Of a DNA stretch of 64,000 bases, positions 17,806-27,338 are shown piece after piece (the stretch's first letter is position 1; each line of letters starts with the position of its first letter). The stretch is from Sinorhizobium chiapasense (GTDB lineage: Bacteria; Pseudomonadota; Alphaproteobacteria; Rhizobiales; Rhizobiaceae), in contig NZ_CP133152.1 in the NCBI RefSeq assembly GCF_036488675.1, positions 1,364,001 to 1,428,000 of the forward strand, given 5' to 3'. The notes under the pieces were generated by a model, which saw nothing but the letters and a program-made list of their open reading frames with translations, was not told the origin of the DNA and made no database searches. Position numbers and translations under genes: made by a program.

Positions 17806-17843
17806 AGCCCGCGCCCGAACGAACCGCAGATGGGGAGCGTGAA

Positions 17844-19079
17844 ATGCGTGTCAACTATGGGCAGTCCGTCTATGGAGAGGCCGAAATAGCGGCAGTTGTC
17901 GACGTCATGCGGACCTCGACACAGATGGGTCGCGCGGTCAGATCCATGGAAGAACGTGTCGCGGCGCTGTTCGCCAAGCGGCATGGCATCATGGTCAATT
18001 CCGGGTCGTCGGCCAATTTTCTCGCTGTAGAATTGCTGCAGTTGCCAAAGGGCGCGGAGGTGATCACCCCCGCCCTGACCTTCGCGACGACCGTCGCACC
18101 GATCGTAAGATCGGGACTGGTGCCAGTATTCGTCGACGCGGCCGAGGCGACCTACAATATCGACGTGGACGCTATCGAGCGGATGATCTCGCCCAAAACG
18201 CGGGCGCTGATGATCCCGTCGCTGATCGGCAATCTCCCGGATTGGGACCGCATTCGTACCATTGCCGACTCGCATGGACTGTTCGTCATCGAGGACAGTT
18301 GCGATACGCTCGGTGCCTCCATCCATGGCGCGAGCACGGGCACTCGTTCTGACGTCAGCACGACCAGCTTCTACGGTTCACACGTGATCACGGCCGGCGG
18401 AAACGGCGGCATGCTTTGCGTCAATGACGACGAACTGGCACGTCGGGCACGGTTGCTGCGCTCTTGGGGGCGCACGTCGTCCTTGTTCGTCGATTCCGAA
18501 GCCATAGAGAACCGCTTCAACATCGATCTCGACGGCTTCTCCTACGATGCCAAATTCGTATTCGAGACGCTCGGTTTCAATCTGGAGCCCTCCGAAATGG
18601 GCGCCGCCTTCGGACTTGTCCAACTCGACAGACTCGAAGCAAACATAGCTGCGCGCGAGCGCAATTTTGCCGCTCAGTTTGCATTCTTCAAAGAATATGA
18701 AGACTGGTTCGTTCTGCCGCGGCAATTGCCGGGATCCCGTACGGGCTGGCTTGCCTTTCCCCTCACCGTCCGGCCCGATGCGCCATTCACCAGGCGTGAT
18801 ATGCAGATATTCCTCGAACGCAGGGAAATACAGACCCGCCCGGTCTTCACCGGCAATGTTCTGCGCCAACCGGCGCTGAAGGGAGTGGAATGCCGAGTTA
18901 CCGACGACGGATATCCGGTCGCGGACGATGTGATGCGCGGCGGGATACTGCTCGCCTGCCATCACGGTCTCACGCGAGAGCAACTCGACCACATTCATGC
19001 TTCGTTCCGCGAGTTCGCTCAAGGTTTTTCGGCGACGAGGAAACCGCAACCACTTCAGGCGAGAGCTGCGGGTATCTAA
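17844..19079 (+). CDS. RfbH-like 3-dehydratase of the DegT fold, His variant without the iron-sulfur cysteines
   Basis: 411 residues, ATG preceded by GGGGAG. The fold is that of DegT aminotransferases, with the cofactor acid in EDSCDTLG (D151). The lysine that holds PLP is replaced by histidine: SFYGSHVITAGGNGG, H180. That change defines sugar 3-dehydratases (RfbH/E1 and ColD). RfbH/E1 also has a cysteine cluster after the WGR motif for a [2Fe-2S] centre; here the stretch after WGR (residues 209-226) has no cysteine. No E3-type reductase gene is in the window. The enzyme may remove the C3 hydroxyl of CDP-4-keto-6-deoxyglucose in a ColD-like, iron-free way. It is part of the rfbFG operon. Confidence 0.8.
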   Translation: MRVNYGQSVYGEAEIAAVVDVMRTSTQMGRAVRSMEERVAALFAKRHGIMVNSGSSANFLAVELLQLPKGAEVITPALTFATTVAPIVRSGLVPVFVDAAEATYNIDVDAIERMISPKTRALMIPSLIGNLPDWDRIRTIADSHGLFVIEDSCDTLGASIHGASTGTRSDVSTTSFYGSHVITAGGNGGMLCVNDDELARRARLLRSWGRTSSLFVDSEAIENRFNIDLDGFSYDAKFVFETLGFNLEPSEMGAAFGLVQLDRLEANIAARERNFAAQFAFFKEYEDWFVLPRQLPGSRTGWLAFPLTVRPDAPFTRRDMQIFLERREIQTRPVFTGNVLRQPALKGVECRVTDDGYPVADDVMRGGILLACHHGLTREQLDHIHASFREFAQGFSATRKPQPLQARAAGI

Positions 19080-19220
19080 CGATGGCTTCATGCCGGGCAC
19101 GCGCCGAGGTAACGGGCGGAGGAGACTGGCGCTCACGCTGTGCCGGTCAACGGCATCTGTCGACCAGGCGTCGCTTTCGTGCATGATTGAGAAGCGGCAA
19201 GTAACATTGGGTCCAAGTCG

Positions 19221-20228
19221 ATGTCGCGTATACTTATCACTGGCGGCGCAGGATTCGTCGGTTCTCATCTCGCAAGGACCTGCCTAGCGAAGGGCCATCA
19301 GGTCCACCTGATCATTCGCCCCGGCTCCGACGACGAGCGAGTTCAGGACCTGCGCGGCGGTGTTATTCGGCACAACTTCGACCTCCTGTCCGAGCACGCG
19401 CTCAAGTATTGTATTTCCGAAGTCCAACCCGAATACATCTTTCATCTCGCAGCCCGTCCGCGCCGACAAGAGGCTCCGGACCTTTCCGACGCCATGGAAG
19501 GTATGCGTGAGCAGACGCACGGGCTGATCGGCCTCCTCGGCGCAGCCGCAATGGCGCCTCGTCCCCCGAAAGTCATGATCCGAACGGGCTCCCTCGCCGA
19601 ATATGGTTCGGCGCCCGCCCCCTTTCAGGAGGGTATGCGCGAGGCCCCGGTCAATGCTTACGGCGCGGAGCTCACGGCTGCGGCACATTTGGTTGGCGCG
19701 CTTCAGCGTCGGCTATCCTTCCCCGTCGTTACGGCCCGCCTGGCGCTCGTTTATGGCGCTTTTCAGTCGACAGCCTATTTGCTGCCTTGGCTGATCACCC
19801 GCTGCCTCGCCGGAGAGCCGTCGGTCGTGCGACATCCGGAGGACCGACGCGACCTGATCTATGTCGACGATGCAGTCGACGGGCTTCTCTGTTTGGCAGA
19901 TGCTCAAACACCGGGCGGCACGATCGTCAATATTGCCACGGGCTTCGCACCGAGTATGCGCGAAGTCGCCCGGCTCATCGTCGCCGAGACGGGCGCCGAC
20001 CCGTCCCTCATTGAATACGGTGCAGCAAGCGGGTCCTCCGGCATCCCGGACTTCCGAGCCGACACAGCTTTGGCACGTAACCTCATGAGCTGGACGGCAT
20101 CAACGCCGCTGGCGGAAGGCCTCATCCGCACCGTCGCATGGTATCGCGAGCGCAGGCGGCCGGAACGACCTTACGACCGGGGCCAGTTGCCTGTCCTGTC
20201 ACACACTAAGGGAAGTGGAGCGCCGTAG
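19221..20228 (+). CDS. NAD(P)-dependent SDR, probable CDP-sugar reductase or epimerase
   Basis: 335 residues. The Rossmann motif ITGGAGFVGSHL is at 6-17 and HLAARP follows. The region of the catalytic Y-x3-K reads AYGAELTAA, so Tyr147 is present but Leu151 stands where Lys is expected. After rfbF, rfbG and the 3-dehydratase, the position fits the last pathway step. That would be a 4-keto reduction, as in CDP-abequose or CDP-paratose synthase, or an epimerisation. The missing Lys is odd and lowers confidence in a standard reductase. The stop overlaps the GTG of the next gene. Confidence 0.75.
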   Translation: MSRILITGGAGFVGSHLARTCLAKGHQVHLIIRPGSDDERVQDLRGGVIRHNFDLLSEHALKYCISEVQPEYIFHLAARPRRQEAPDLSDAMEGMREQTHGLIGLLGAAAMAPRPPKVMIRTGSLAEYGSAPAPFQEGMREAPVNAYGAELTAAAHLVGALQRRLSFPVVTARLALVYGAFQSTAYLLPWLITRCLAGEPSVVRHPEDRRDLIYVDDAVDGLLCLADAQTPGGTIVNIATGFAPSMREVARLIVAETGADPSLIEYGAASGSSGIPDFRADTALARNLMSWTASTPLAEGLIRTVAWYRERRRPERPYDRGQLPVLSHTKGSGAP

Positions 20229-21217
20229 TGGCCGAGATGAAACCGTTGATTTCCGTTTTGGTGCCGGCGTTCAACGAAGAGGCGAACGTGCGGCGGGCGT
20301 ATGCGGCCATCCTGGAGACATTCCGCGATCTGCCCGGCTACGCCTATGAGATCATTTTCACCGACAATCACTCCACGGACCGCACGTTCCAGATCCTTCA
20401 GGAGATCGCACGCGAGGACCACCGTGTTCGGGTCATCCGCTTCAGCCGCAATATCGGCTACCAGCGCTCGCTCCTCGTCGCCTACAAAGCGGCAACCGGC
20501 GATTGCTCGGTTCAGATAGACTGCGATCTCCAGGATCCGCCACAGCTCATTCCTCAGATGCTGGCGCTTTGGCGCGAAGGCTATCAAGTCGTCTATGGAA
20601 TTCGCCGCTCGCTCAAGGATGATTGGCTCACTGCCTTCATAAGGCGCGCCTTCTACCGGTGCATCAATGCACTCAGCGAAGACGACCTCCCCCTGAACGC
20701 CGGAGAGTTCCGCCTTGTCGATCGCCGTATTCTGGACGAATTGCGCGGGGTCGATGACACATCGCCCTATCTGCGCGGGCTAATCAGCGCGATGGGGTTT
20801 TCTCAGATCGGCTTCGAATATGACCGGCAGGCGCGCGCGGCCGGTGAGAGCAAATTCCCCCTGAAGGCCATGCTGTCCCTGGCAGTTGACGGTATTCTCA
20901 ACCATTCGTTGATTCCATTGCGGATAGCTTCGATGACCAGCCTGATCATGGGATCCGTCACCTTCCTGTTGCTGATTGGCTACGTGGCCGGCAAACTGAT
21001 CTTCGGACAGGAGTGGCCGGCGGGCTTTGCCACCACGACGATCCTGATCCTGCTCTCCATCACCCTCAACGCGATCTTTCTTGGCATCATCGGCGAGTAT
21101 ATCGGGCGGATATTCATGCAATCCAAACGACGACCGGCTCCGATAGTCGAGGCGAGCCTGAATGGCGAGTTCCACGGCGGCCGCGAGCGGACCCCCTCTA
21201 AAATGGGGTCGCCGTGA
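20228..21217 (+). CDS. Polyprenyl-phosphate glycosyltransferase family 2 (GtrB/DPM1 type)
   Basis: 329 residues, GTG start overlapping the previous stop codon. The GT2 domain has VLVPAFNEEANV, TDNHSTDRT, and the QIDCDLQDPP metal-binding motif. Two hydrophobic helices near the C-terminus (about 235-295) anchor it in the membrane, as in GtrB. It loads a sugar onto undecaprenyl phosphate on the cytosolic side. The next gene encodes a GtrA-type protein with a 4-nt overlap. Together they would supply lipid-linked sugar for periplasmic transfer by a GT-C enzyme. The sugar is unknown. Confidence 0.88.
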   Translation: MAEMKPLISVLVPAFNEEANVRRAYAAILETFRDLPGYAYEIIFTDNHSTDRTFQILQEIAREDHRVRVIRFSRNIGYQRSLLVAYKAATGDCSVQIDCDLQDPPQLIPQMLALWREGYQVVYGIRRSLKDDWLTAFIRRAFYRCINALSEDDLPLNAGEFRLVDRRILDELRGVDDTSPYLRGLISAMGFSQIGFEYDRQARAAGESKFPLKAMLSLAVDGILNHSLIPLRIASMTSLIMGSVTFLLLIGYVAGKLIFGQEWPAGFATTTILILLSITLNAIFLGIIGEYIGRIFMQSKRRPAPIVEASLNGEFHGGRERTPSKMGSP

Positions 21218-21618
21218 TGCGGCGCCTACCCGCCCGCGGCCAAGTCGCCCGGGAAGGAGGCGTCGATACCCTGGCGCGCTTTGCCGTCGTTGGTGCGATC
21301 ACGACGATATTGGATTTCGTCGTTTTCACCTCCCTCGCTGCCGCCGGCACCATACCCGCATCCGCTAACATTCTCTCTTACTCCTGCGGCATTTTTGTCA
21401 GCTACGTTCTCAATCGATCATGGACCTTTCGTGCCCGGCGAAGCCACGTGCAGGCGGTAAAGTTCGTCCTATCCACGCTCACCGGTCTCTTGATCTCGAC
21501 TTGCCTCGTCGCCCTGCTGGCGAGCCTGATCCCACCACCTGTCGCCAAGATCCTGAGTGTGCCTGTGGTCTTTGCCTGGAACTATCTCTCCGCACGCCTG
21601 TGGGTCTTTCGTCCGTGA
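21214..21618 (+). CDS. GtrA-family membrane protein
   Basis: 134 residues with four hydrophobic segments and the family end motif LNRSWTFRA / ARLWVFRP. GtrA proteins are thought to flip polyprenyl-phosphate sugars to the periplasmic face. The start is a GTG overlapping the GT2 stop by 4 nt; an ATG one codon later gives a TGATG junction, so translational coupling is clear either way. Confidence 0.87.
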   Translation: MMRRLPARGQVAREGGVDTLARFAVVGAITTILDFVVFTSLAAAGTIPASANILSYSCGIFVSYVLNRSWTFRARRSHVQAVKFVLSTLTGLLISTCLVALLASLIPPPVAKILSVPVVFAWNYLSARLWVFRP

Positions 21619-22000
21619 AATCGCTGCTTTCGCTCAACGAGCCCGCGGATATGATTGACTGCGGCCTCCACCAACGGAATGACGTGTGCGACCGGCTTGA
21701 GCGACGACCACTGCGAAATGCTGAAGCTAGAAACTTTCTGCAGCGCCGCGCCTTAACATGCAGTCGTTCCGCGATAATCCGCGTTTACGCCTCGCACTAA
21801 TGTGTAGTACCCTCTTCGACGACAAATTTTAGAAGCTTGTTAAAATAGTTTTCTCCGTATCACTGATTGGAACTCTCGAACTTTTCGGACAGCGGGGAAT
21901 GTTCAGACCGAGCCGCAAGCATCGCTCGCCTCGACCTGACAGCCGCTGATGTCAGCTATATCTAAAAAGACAGGGTCCTCCGTCCCGCAGGAGCGTACCG
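21619..22000. other. Intergenic region, 382 bp
   Basis: No supported gene or repeat. The part from about 21810 to 21870 is AT-rich and may hold the promoter of the polymerase/ligase gene at 22001. Confidence 0.4.
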
Positions 22001-23305
22001 ATGATTGAAAATACCCGCCGCTTGACCACCGGCACCTCGCCCTTTAGGTCGGCGACGCAGACACGCCCGACAGGGCGTAGCCGAGCAAAGAGATACATAA
22101 TTTATTCGGCGATATTTCTCTCGCCATTCCTCAACCTGAAGGCAGAATTCGTCTATTTCACCGCCAGCGACGGGCTATATATTCTGGCGTTGATGCTGAT
22201 TGTTCTTCAGGGAGATCTCCGAAAGTTCCCGCTGGGCCAAGTTGGTCCTTTTTGGATCACTGCATTTGTCTTGGTTTCGAGCGGCATCTACCTCAGCAGC
22301 CTTTTTGTAGGAGATGCTTGGCGTGGCGTCGCGCTTTGTCTTCAATACTTCTTTTGCTTCATACTTCTTCCGCAAATTCTCATACAGGACGACGAGGACG
22401 AGGCATACCGTCTCATCATCGCATTTATTTTGGGAATACTGGCGCTCGACATCCATGGCATCATTACGTTTTATACGGTCGGTTACACACCCGATTCACG
22501 GGTTGTCACCGGTGGCATGCGGTTGGCAACCTTAAATGGAACCGCCAATGGGGCGGCGAGATTAAACGCCATGGCAATCGTTATCACGCTTTGGCTGTTC
22601 AACATCCGCCGCATCTCCATCTTGACCTTTCTATGCTTTATCACAACGATGGTTGTTGCACTGGTGCTCACAAGTTCCAACACGGGCCTCATCGCAACGG
22701 TAACGGGGCTCACGACGTATTTCGCCCTGACATTCCGACCAGCGCTTATCTTGAGAATCATACCGGCGATTGCCGTTATTGCCGCTTTTTTCCTCCTTGG
22801 TGGCGTTGAATATCTCCCGGCAACCTTCCAGAGGCGAGTATTGGGGGCCGTGCTTTCCGGCGATATTACCGAGGCAGGCACGTTCGTAGACCGCACCGCT
22901 CTCATGCTTGAGGCGCTCGAGATGATCGCAAGCCGGGGTTTCACCTTGCTCGGAATTGGAGCCGACCAATTCAGGCTCTACAGTGTTCAGCAAACTCCTG
23001 TACATAATACCTTCCTGCTCTTGTGGATCGAGGGAGGCGTGCTTTCACTAGCTGGTTGGCTGCTTATGTCGACGATGGGAGTGATCGTGTGGTTGTTAGC
23101 GTGGCGGCAACATGTAATACCGCACGGCAGAGCTGCAGTGTTCGTTTGTTTCGCCGTGTTCGTTACACTGTCGAGTGCGTCCGCGCATATTTATGCGCGT
23201 TACTGGTATACAGCCCTTATATTGGTCATGCAGCCCACAATTATTGCGATGTCGCAGGGCAATCGTGAAAAGAGCGTCGCGCGCATGCTTGCCAGGACCA
23301 GATGA
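22001..23305 (+). CDS. O-antigen ligase/polymerase-family membrane protein (Wzy/WaaL type)
   Basis: 434 residues, ATG 8 nt after CAGGAG. About ten to twelve membrane segments are present, with the Wzy_C-type periplasmic loop near 300-345 ending in PVHNTFLLLWIEGG. The His in HN is conserved in this family. It should polymerise flipped repeat units or ligate glycan to a lipid acceptor in the periplasm. With the flippase and export protein it completes a Wzy-type assembly system. The coding sequence is AT-richer than its neighbours, common for wzy genes and compatible with foreign origin. Confidence 0.82.
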   Translation: MIENTRRLTTGTSPFRSATQTRPTGRSRAKRYIIYSAIFLSPFLNLKAEFVYFTASDGLYILALMLIVLQGDLRKFPLGQVGPFWITAFVLVSSGIYLSSLFVGDAWRGVALCLQYFFCFILLPQILIQDDEDEAYRLIIAFILGILALDIHGIITFYTVGYTPDSRVVTGGMRLATLNGTANGAARLNAMAIVITLWLFNIRRISILTFLCFITTMVVALVLTSSNTGLIATVTGLTTYFALTFRPALILRIIPAIAVIAAFFLLGGVEYLPATFQRRVLGAVLSGDITEAGTFVDRTALMLEALEMIASRGFTLLGIGADQFRLYSVQQTPVHNTFLLLWIEGGVLSLAGWLLMSTMGVIVWLLAWRQHVIPHGRAAVFVCFAVFVTLSSASAHIYARYWYTALILVMQPTIIAMSQGNREKSVARMLARTR

Positions 23306-23531
23306 CACGACCAAACGCTCGAAGTGCCGCATCAGCCGACAGTCACGGGGTTACCAAAGTATAGACCGCCACAAATGTGCAGAAATTATTGCGCGTGACG
23401 ATTTATACTGACTTTGCGTTACGTTTCAAACCGCTTGCGACGACTGTTCGGCGACGAGGTTTCCATCCATTACTCACGCGCAGTCGTGTTAAATTAAAAA
23501 TCAATATTCCCAACCTTATTGGTGCAGGATC

Positions 23532-24437
23532 ATGCGCGTTGTCTTTGTCGGTACCGTCGAAAGCTCAAAAATCGCCCTGGAAGCGCTGATAAAGGCGGGG
23601 CGCACGCCTACGCTGGTGATCACACTCCCACCCGAGGCAGCGGGACGACATTCCGATTTCGCCGACATCGGCGAACTGGCGCGGGCGGCTGAAATCGCGG
23701 TCTTTTACAGCACCAACGTCAATGCTCCCGCAACCTTGGAAGCTATGGCAGCGATCGACCCGGATCTGACACTTGTCGTCGGGTGGTCGCAGATTTGCCA
23801 ACGACCGTTTCGAGAAATTGCGCACAAGGGCACCATCGGCTTTCATCCGGCGGCGTTGCCGCGCCTGCGTGGTCGTGCAGTCATTCCCTGGACGATTCTT
23901 CGGGACGAGGATACGACCGGCTCCACGCTGTTCTGGTTGGATGACGGCGTCGACTCGGGGGCCATTCTGCTTCAGCGGCTATTCCCCCTCGCGACCGACG
24001 AAACCGCAGGCAGCCTTTACGCCAAGCATACGGCGAACTTGGCGGAGATGGTCGTCGAGGCGGTTGCTGTCGTTGAGAGGGGAAGCGCCCCGCGAATAGA
24101 GCAGGATCATGACAAGGCAAGCTATTGCGCGAAGCGAACAGCCGAGGATGGCTTGATCGACTGGAACGCTTCAGCCGGCTCGATCCTGCGCCTCATCCGT
24201 GCCGTGGGTGCCCCCTATCCGGGAGCCTATTCCTTTCACAATGGTGAGAAGATCCGAATCGATGCAGCCACGCGTATTGAAAACGCGGGCCGCTTCATCG
24301 GCTTGGTGGGCCAAGTGCAGGCCCATACCGACAGCGGCTTTATCGTTCTTTGCGGAGACGGGGAATGCATCGACGTGTCGGCCTGGGCCTACCCCTCTGG
24401 GAAACGACCACCGGTCCATAGCAAGCTGCGCCAGTGA
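23532..24437 (+). CDS. Formyltransferase-family protein, probable sugar N-formyltransferase
   Basis: 301 residues. The N-terminal formyltransferase fold has GFHPAALPRLRGRAVIPW (103-120), with catalytic H105 and D141 (DDGVDSGAI). The Asn usually found two residues before the His is Gly here (G103). A C-terminal OB-like domain follows. It is annotated in many genomes as methionyl-tRNA formyltransferase, but the setting argues for formylation of an amino sugar with N10-formyl-tetrahydrofolate. A PIG-L deacetylase and a DegT aminotransferase in the same cluster could provide the free amine. ATG start with GCAGGA upstream. Confidence 0.78.
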   Translation: MRVVFVGTVESSKIALEALIKAGRTPTLVITLPPEAAGRHSDFADIGELARAAEIAVFYSTNVNAPATLEAMAAIDPDLTLVVGWSQICQRPFREIAHKGTIGFHPAALPRLRGRAVIPWTILRDEDTTGSTLFWLDDGVDSGAILLQRLFPLATDETAGSLYAKHTANLAEMVVEAVAVVERGSAPRIEQDHDKASYCAKRTAEDGLIDWNASAGSILRLIRAVGAPYPGAYSFHNGEKIRIDAATRIENAGRFIGLVGQVQAHTDSGFIVLCGDGECIDVSAWAYPSGKRPPVHSKLRQ

Positions 24438-24893
24438 GCGTGCGTCATCGAACGAAAGTTGGCTTCAGCCGCAAATACTCAGCCCCTTTTGTACGACACC
24501 ATATCGATCAAGATTGAGGCTGTAAGCAGATCGAACAACATCAAGTATATTAGGCAGTCGACATTCTCAACCGACTATGCCATCATCAACGCTGTTTGGC
24601 GGGCACTATAGCTGCGCCGGCTAATTGTGGAATAAAATAACTTTCCAGGACTGTTTACGGCTTGCGGTTTTGGTCGGATATCGACGACCCAAGCACTCGA
24701 TATTTTTAAAGTTCGCGGGCATGTCACGCGCATGGTGGGGGCTTTAGCGACGATTTTCGATCGATTGCGATTGCTCGGATGAATCGGGTTTTCTGATCGC
24801 CGGACGAAGCACAAAGCCTTTGCGGGTTGAATTTCAACCTCCATCAACACGCTGGAGCCAAACGAACGCGCCAGAAATGGGAGCGACGGCTGC
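24438..24893. other. Intergenic region, 456 bp
   Basis: No supported ORF, repeat, terminator or operator was recognised. Short ORFs here lack ribosome-binding sites and motifs. It probably holds the promoter of the membrane protein at 24894. Confidence 0.4.
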
Positions 24894-26489
24894 ATGAAGC
24901 GGGATCGACTACCGGGGGTGCAATCAATTTCGGCAAGAACCGCCGGTGATGCACTCGCTCCCGTTCACTATAGGACGCGGCTCGTTTCGGCCGCAGTCCT
25001 TTCCTTGCTCGTTTCAGTACTGTTTCTTGCAACCACTACTCACGGAATAGGGATTCTACCTGACTCAGTGGCATACATGCGCATTGGAACTGCGCGCCAC
25101 TTTGCTCCGCTTTATACATGGCTTCTACAAGCGTTTACATTCGCTGAGATCGACATCAAGGCAGCAGCTTGGTGGCTCAATTGGGTTCTCTACGTCGCAA
25201 ATACGATGCTGATCTTGCGGTTACTGTCTCTGGGACAGCTCAGCCCGATCTGGGCCGCCTTGGGAACGGGCTTGATCGTTTGCCATCCTCTTTTCGTGGA
25301 GTTTCACGCGGTCGCGATGACGGAGCCGCTGTTTCTCGCACTGGTCCTCGCGTCCGTCTTGGCGTTTCTGCGGGAGGTGCAAGACAACCGCGGCACGGGC
25401 GTCGCACTTGTCGGAGCAATCGTTGGATTGGGGATGCTGACGCGGTTCGCTGCCGCTCCACTTCTGCCCACTTTCGCAGCCCTGAGAATCCTCGTCGGCA
25501 ATGGGGGCGTTGCAAAACGATTGGTCGACTGCGCGATCATGGTCACCGCCTGCGCAGCTGTTTTCGGGTCATGGATGGTCGCGAGCGAGTTGACTGACGG
25601 GCAGTCGACAGGACGGTCGCTGGAACTTCTGGGGCATCCCGATCTTGCCTATTGGCTTTGGACGGTCAAATCCGCATCAACTGTGCTTTTACCCTCCGTA
25701 CTCGCACCATCCGTTCGCATCCTATTCCTGACAGCCGCAATCGTGGCGGCAGCTTTCATTGCGGCGAACTACGCGCTCGTTTGGCTGCGCCTATCTTCCG
25801 CGCAAAGGGCACGACCGCAGACCCTTGCGCCTGTCGTCTTCAGCCTCCTGTCGGTTTTCTACGTCCTGTTCTTGGTCGTCTCCGTAATGATTCAGTATCG
25901 ACTGCACCTCACGGGGCGATTTCTCTTGCCGCTGTATGTTTTCCTAGCGCTCGCCGCAATGACTCCCTTTGGGGCGGGAAACCCCGGCCTCATCCGTCGC
26001 CGCGAAGTGGGGATCATCCTTGCCGGCCTCGCGCTGGTGATCGGAATGTCGAACCTCGCCCGAACGGCCGTTTTCACCGTGTCCACCTATAAATCAGGCC
26101 TAGGCTACGCTCATCAGACCTGGTCCACCTCGCCTGTGCTCGCATCGGTGGCAAACCTGCCAAGCGATGCCCTGATCTATTCGAACGCGCCTGATCTGAT
26201 CGAGTTCCGCCTGCAGCGCCGCGCCGCATACATCCCCGCTCGCTTCAATCATCTGTCCGGCCGGGATGACGCCCGCGTGCCGTTTACGCAGCAAATGAAC
26301 GCCATGCGCCAGCGCCTTGCGGAAGGCAATGCCTACGTTGCCTTCATCTACGGGGTCGACTGGCGTGACTACCTTATCAGTGAATACGACCTTCTTCATT
26401 CAGTCCCACTCGTCGAGGAGCAAGCACTTCCTGACGGGCGGATTTACCGCGCAACACGCACCGTAACCGGCACGCCAGCCTCGCTCTGA
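24894..26489 (+). CDS. GT-C-type integral membrane protein (GT39-like)
   Basis: 531 residues. Hydrophobic helices run from about residue 31 to 400, followed by a soluble C-terminal part. The first periplasmic loop has PDSVAYMRIG, with D57 at the GT-C catalytic position. The ATG has GGGAG 11 nt upstream. It is followed closely by a polyprenyl-phosphate sugar synthase-type GT2 (26572), with a GtrA protein at 29773. The group makes sense as synthase, flippase and periplasmic transferase for a side-chain sugar. Similarity to ArnT/PMT is structural and weak, so the acceptor stays open. Confidence 0.7.
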   Translation: MKRDRLPGVQSISARTAGDALAPVHYRTRLVSAAVLSLLVSVLFLATTTHGIGILPDSVAYMRIGTARHFAPLYTWLLQAFTFAEIDIKAAAWWLNWVLYVANTMLILRLLSLGQLSPIWAALGTGLIVCHPLFVEFHAVAMTEPLFLALVLASVLAFLREVQDNRGTGVALVGAIVGLGMLTRFAAAPLLPTFAALRILVGNGGVAKRLVDCAIMVTACAAVFGSWMVASELTDGQSTGRSLELLGHPDLAYWLWTVKSASTVLLPSVLAPSVRILFLTAAIVAAAFIAANYALVWLRLSSAQRARPQTLAPVVFSLLSVFYVLFLVVSVMIQYRLHLTGRFLLPLYVFLALAAMTPFGAGNPGLIRRREVGIILAGLALVIGMSNLARTAVFTVSTYKSGLGYAHQTWSTSPVLASVANLPSDALIYSNAPDLIEFRLQRRAAYIPARFNHLSGRDDARVPFTQQMNAMRQRLAEGNAYVAFIYGVDWRDYLISEYDLLHSVPLVEEQALPDGRIYRATRTVTGTPASL

Positions 26490-26571
26490 AGCATCGGACC
26501 GGCATCGTCGCAAATGGGACAAGGCATAAAGGATTGGTGGCACCAAAAGGATCGTAACGGGAGTATGGATC

Positions 26572-27303
26572 GTGATGGTTCAGAAGAAAATTTATGTGGT
26601 AATTCCTGCCTATCAAGCTGCTCTGACGCTCGAAAGCGTATTTGAGAGAGTCCCGAGGGAAATTTACGAAAAAGGCGCCCGGATCGTTGTAGTGAACGAT
26701 GGCAGCTCTGATAAGACCGGCGATGTTGCGCGGAAGATCGCTCAATCGCGGCCAAATGTGGAAGTCATCGACCATCCGCAAAACCGGGGCTACGCGCAGG
26801 CGCAAAAGACCGGCTTCTCTTATGCCTTGGCACAAGGGGCGGACACCGTCGCACTGCTGCACGCCGACGGGCAGTATGCGCCCGAACTGCTGCCGCGCTT
26901 GCTCGCGCCCTTGGAAAAAGACGAGGCTGACGTCGTCATCGGATCGCGCATGCTCGAGCGCGGCGCCCTAAAGGGCGGCATGCCGATGTATAAGTACATT
27001 GCCAACAAGGCGCTTACAGCCATAGAGAATCTGGCGTACGGGCTTCGCGTGAGTGAATATCACAGCGGGTACATGCTTTATTCCCGCCGGTGCCTCGAAG
27101 CTATTCCATTCGTTCGCCTCAGCGATACATTTCATTTTGATGGTGAAATGATCATGATGGCAGGCAAGCGCAAATTGCGGATCAGGGAGATTGCGATACC
27201 GACGCGATACGCTGACGAAAAATCACATTTAAAACCGGTTCAGTACGGTTTTGATGTACTGAAGATAGTATGGCAAAATTATCGCGGTAAATATGAATTT
27301 TAG
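26572..27303 (+). CDS. Glycosyltransferase family 2 (dolichyl/polyprenyl-phosphate sugar synthase type)
   Basis: 243 residues; GTG then ATG (26575), with GGAG 11 nt before the ATG. Motifs VVIPAYQAALTL, VNDGSSDKT and LLHADGQYAPE mark the DPM-like GT2 group. The protein has no C-terminal membrane helices, so it is a soluble or peripheral synthase, unlike the GtrB-type protein at 20228. It would load a sugar onto polyprenyl phosphate for the GT-C enzyme just upstream. The gene end is AT-rich. Confidence 0.85.
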   Translation: MMVQKKIYVVIPAYQAALTLESVFERVPREIYEKGARIVVVNDGSSDKTGDVARKIAQSRPNVEVIDHPQNRGYAQAQKTGFSYALAQGADTVALLHADGQYAPELLPRLLAPLEKDEADVVIGSRMLERGALKGGMPMYKYIANKALTAIENLAYGLRVSEYHSGYMLYSRRCLEAIPFVRLSDTFHFDGEMIMMAGKRKLRIREIAIPTRYADEKSHLKPVQYGFDVLKIVWQNYRGKYEF

Positions 27304-27338
27304 TTGTGTAAGTCTTTTTCAACGAAAAGGATTTCGTG

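Noticed and set aside
24438..24893. Possible small gene or structured RNA in the 456 bp gap
   Set aside because: No start with a ribosome-binding site, no conserved motif, and no strong hairpin could be found by eye.
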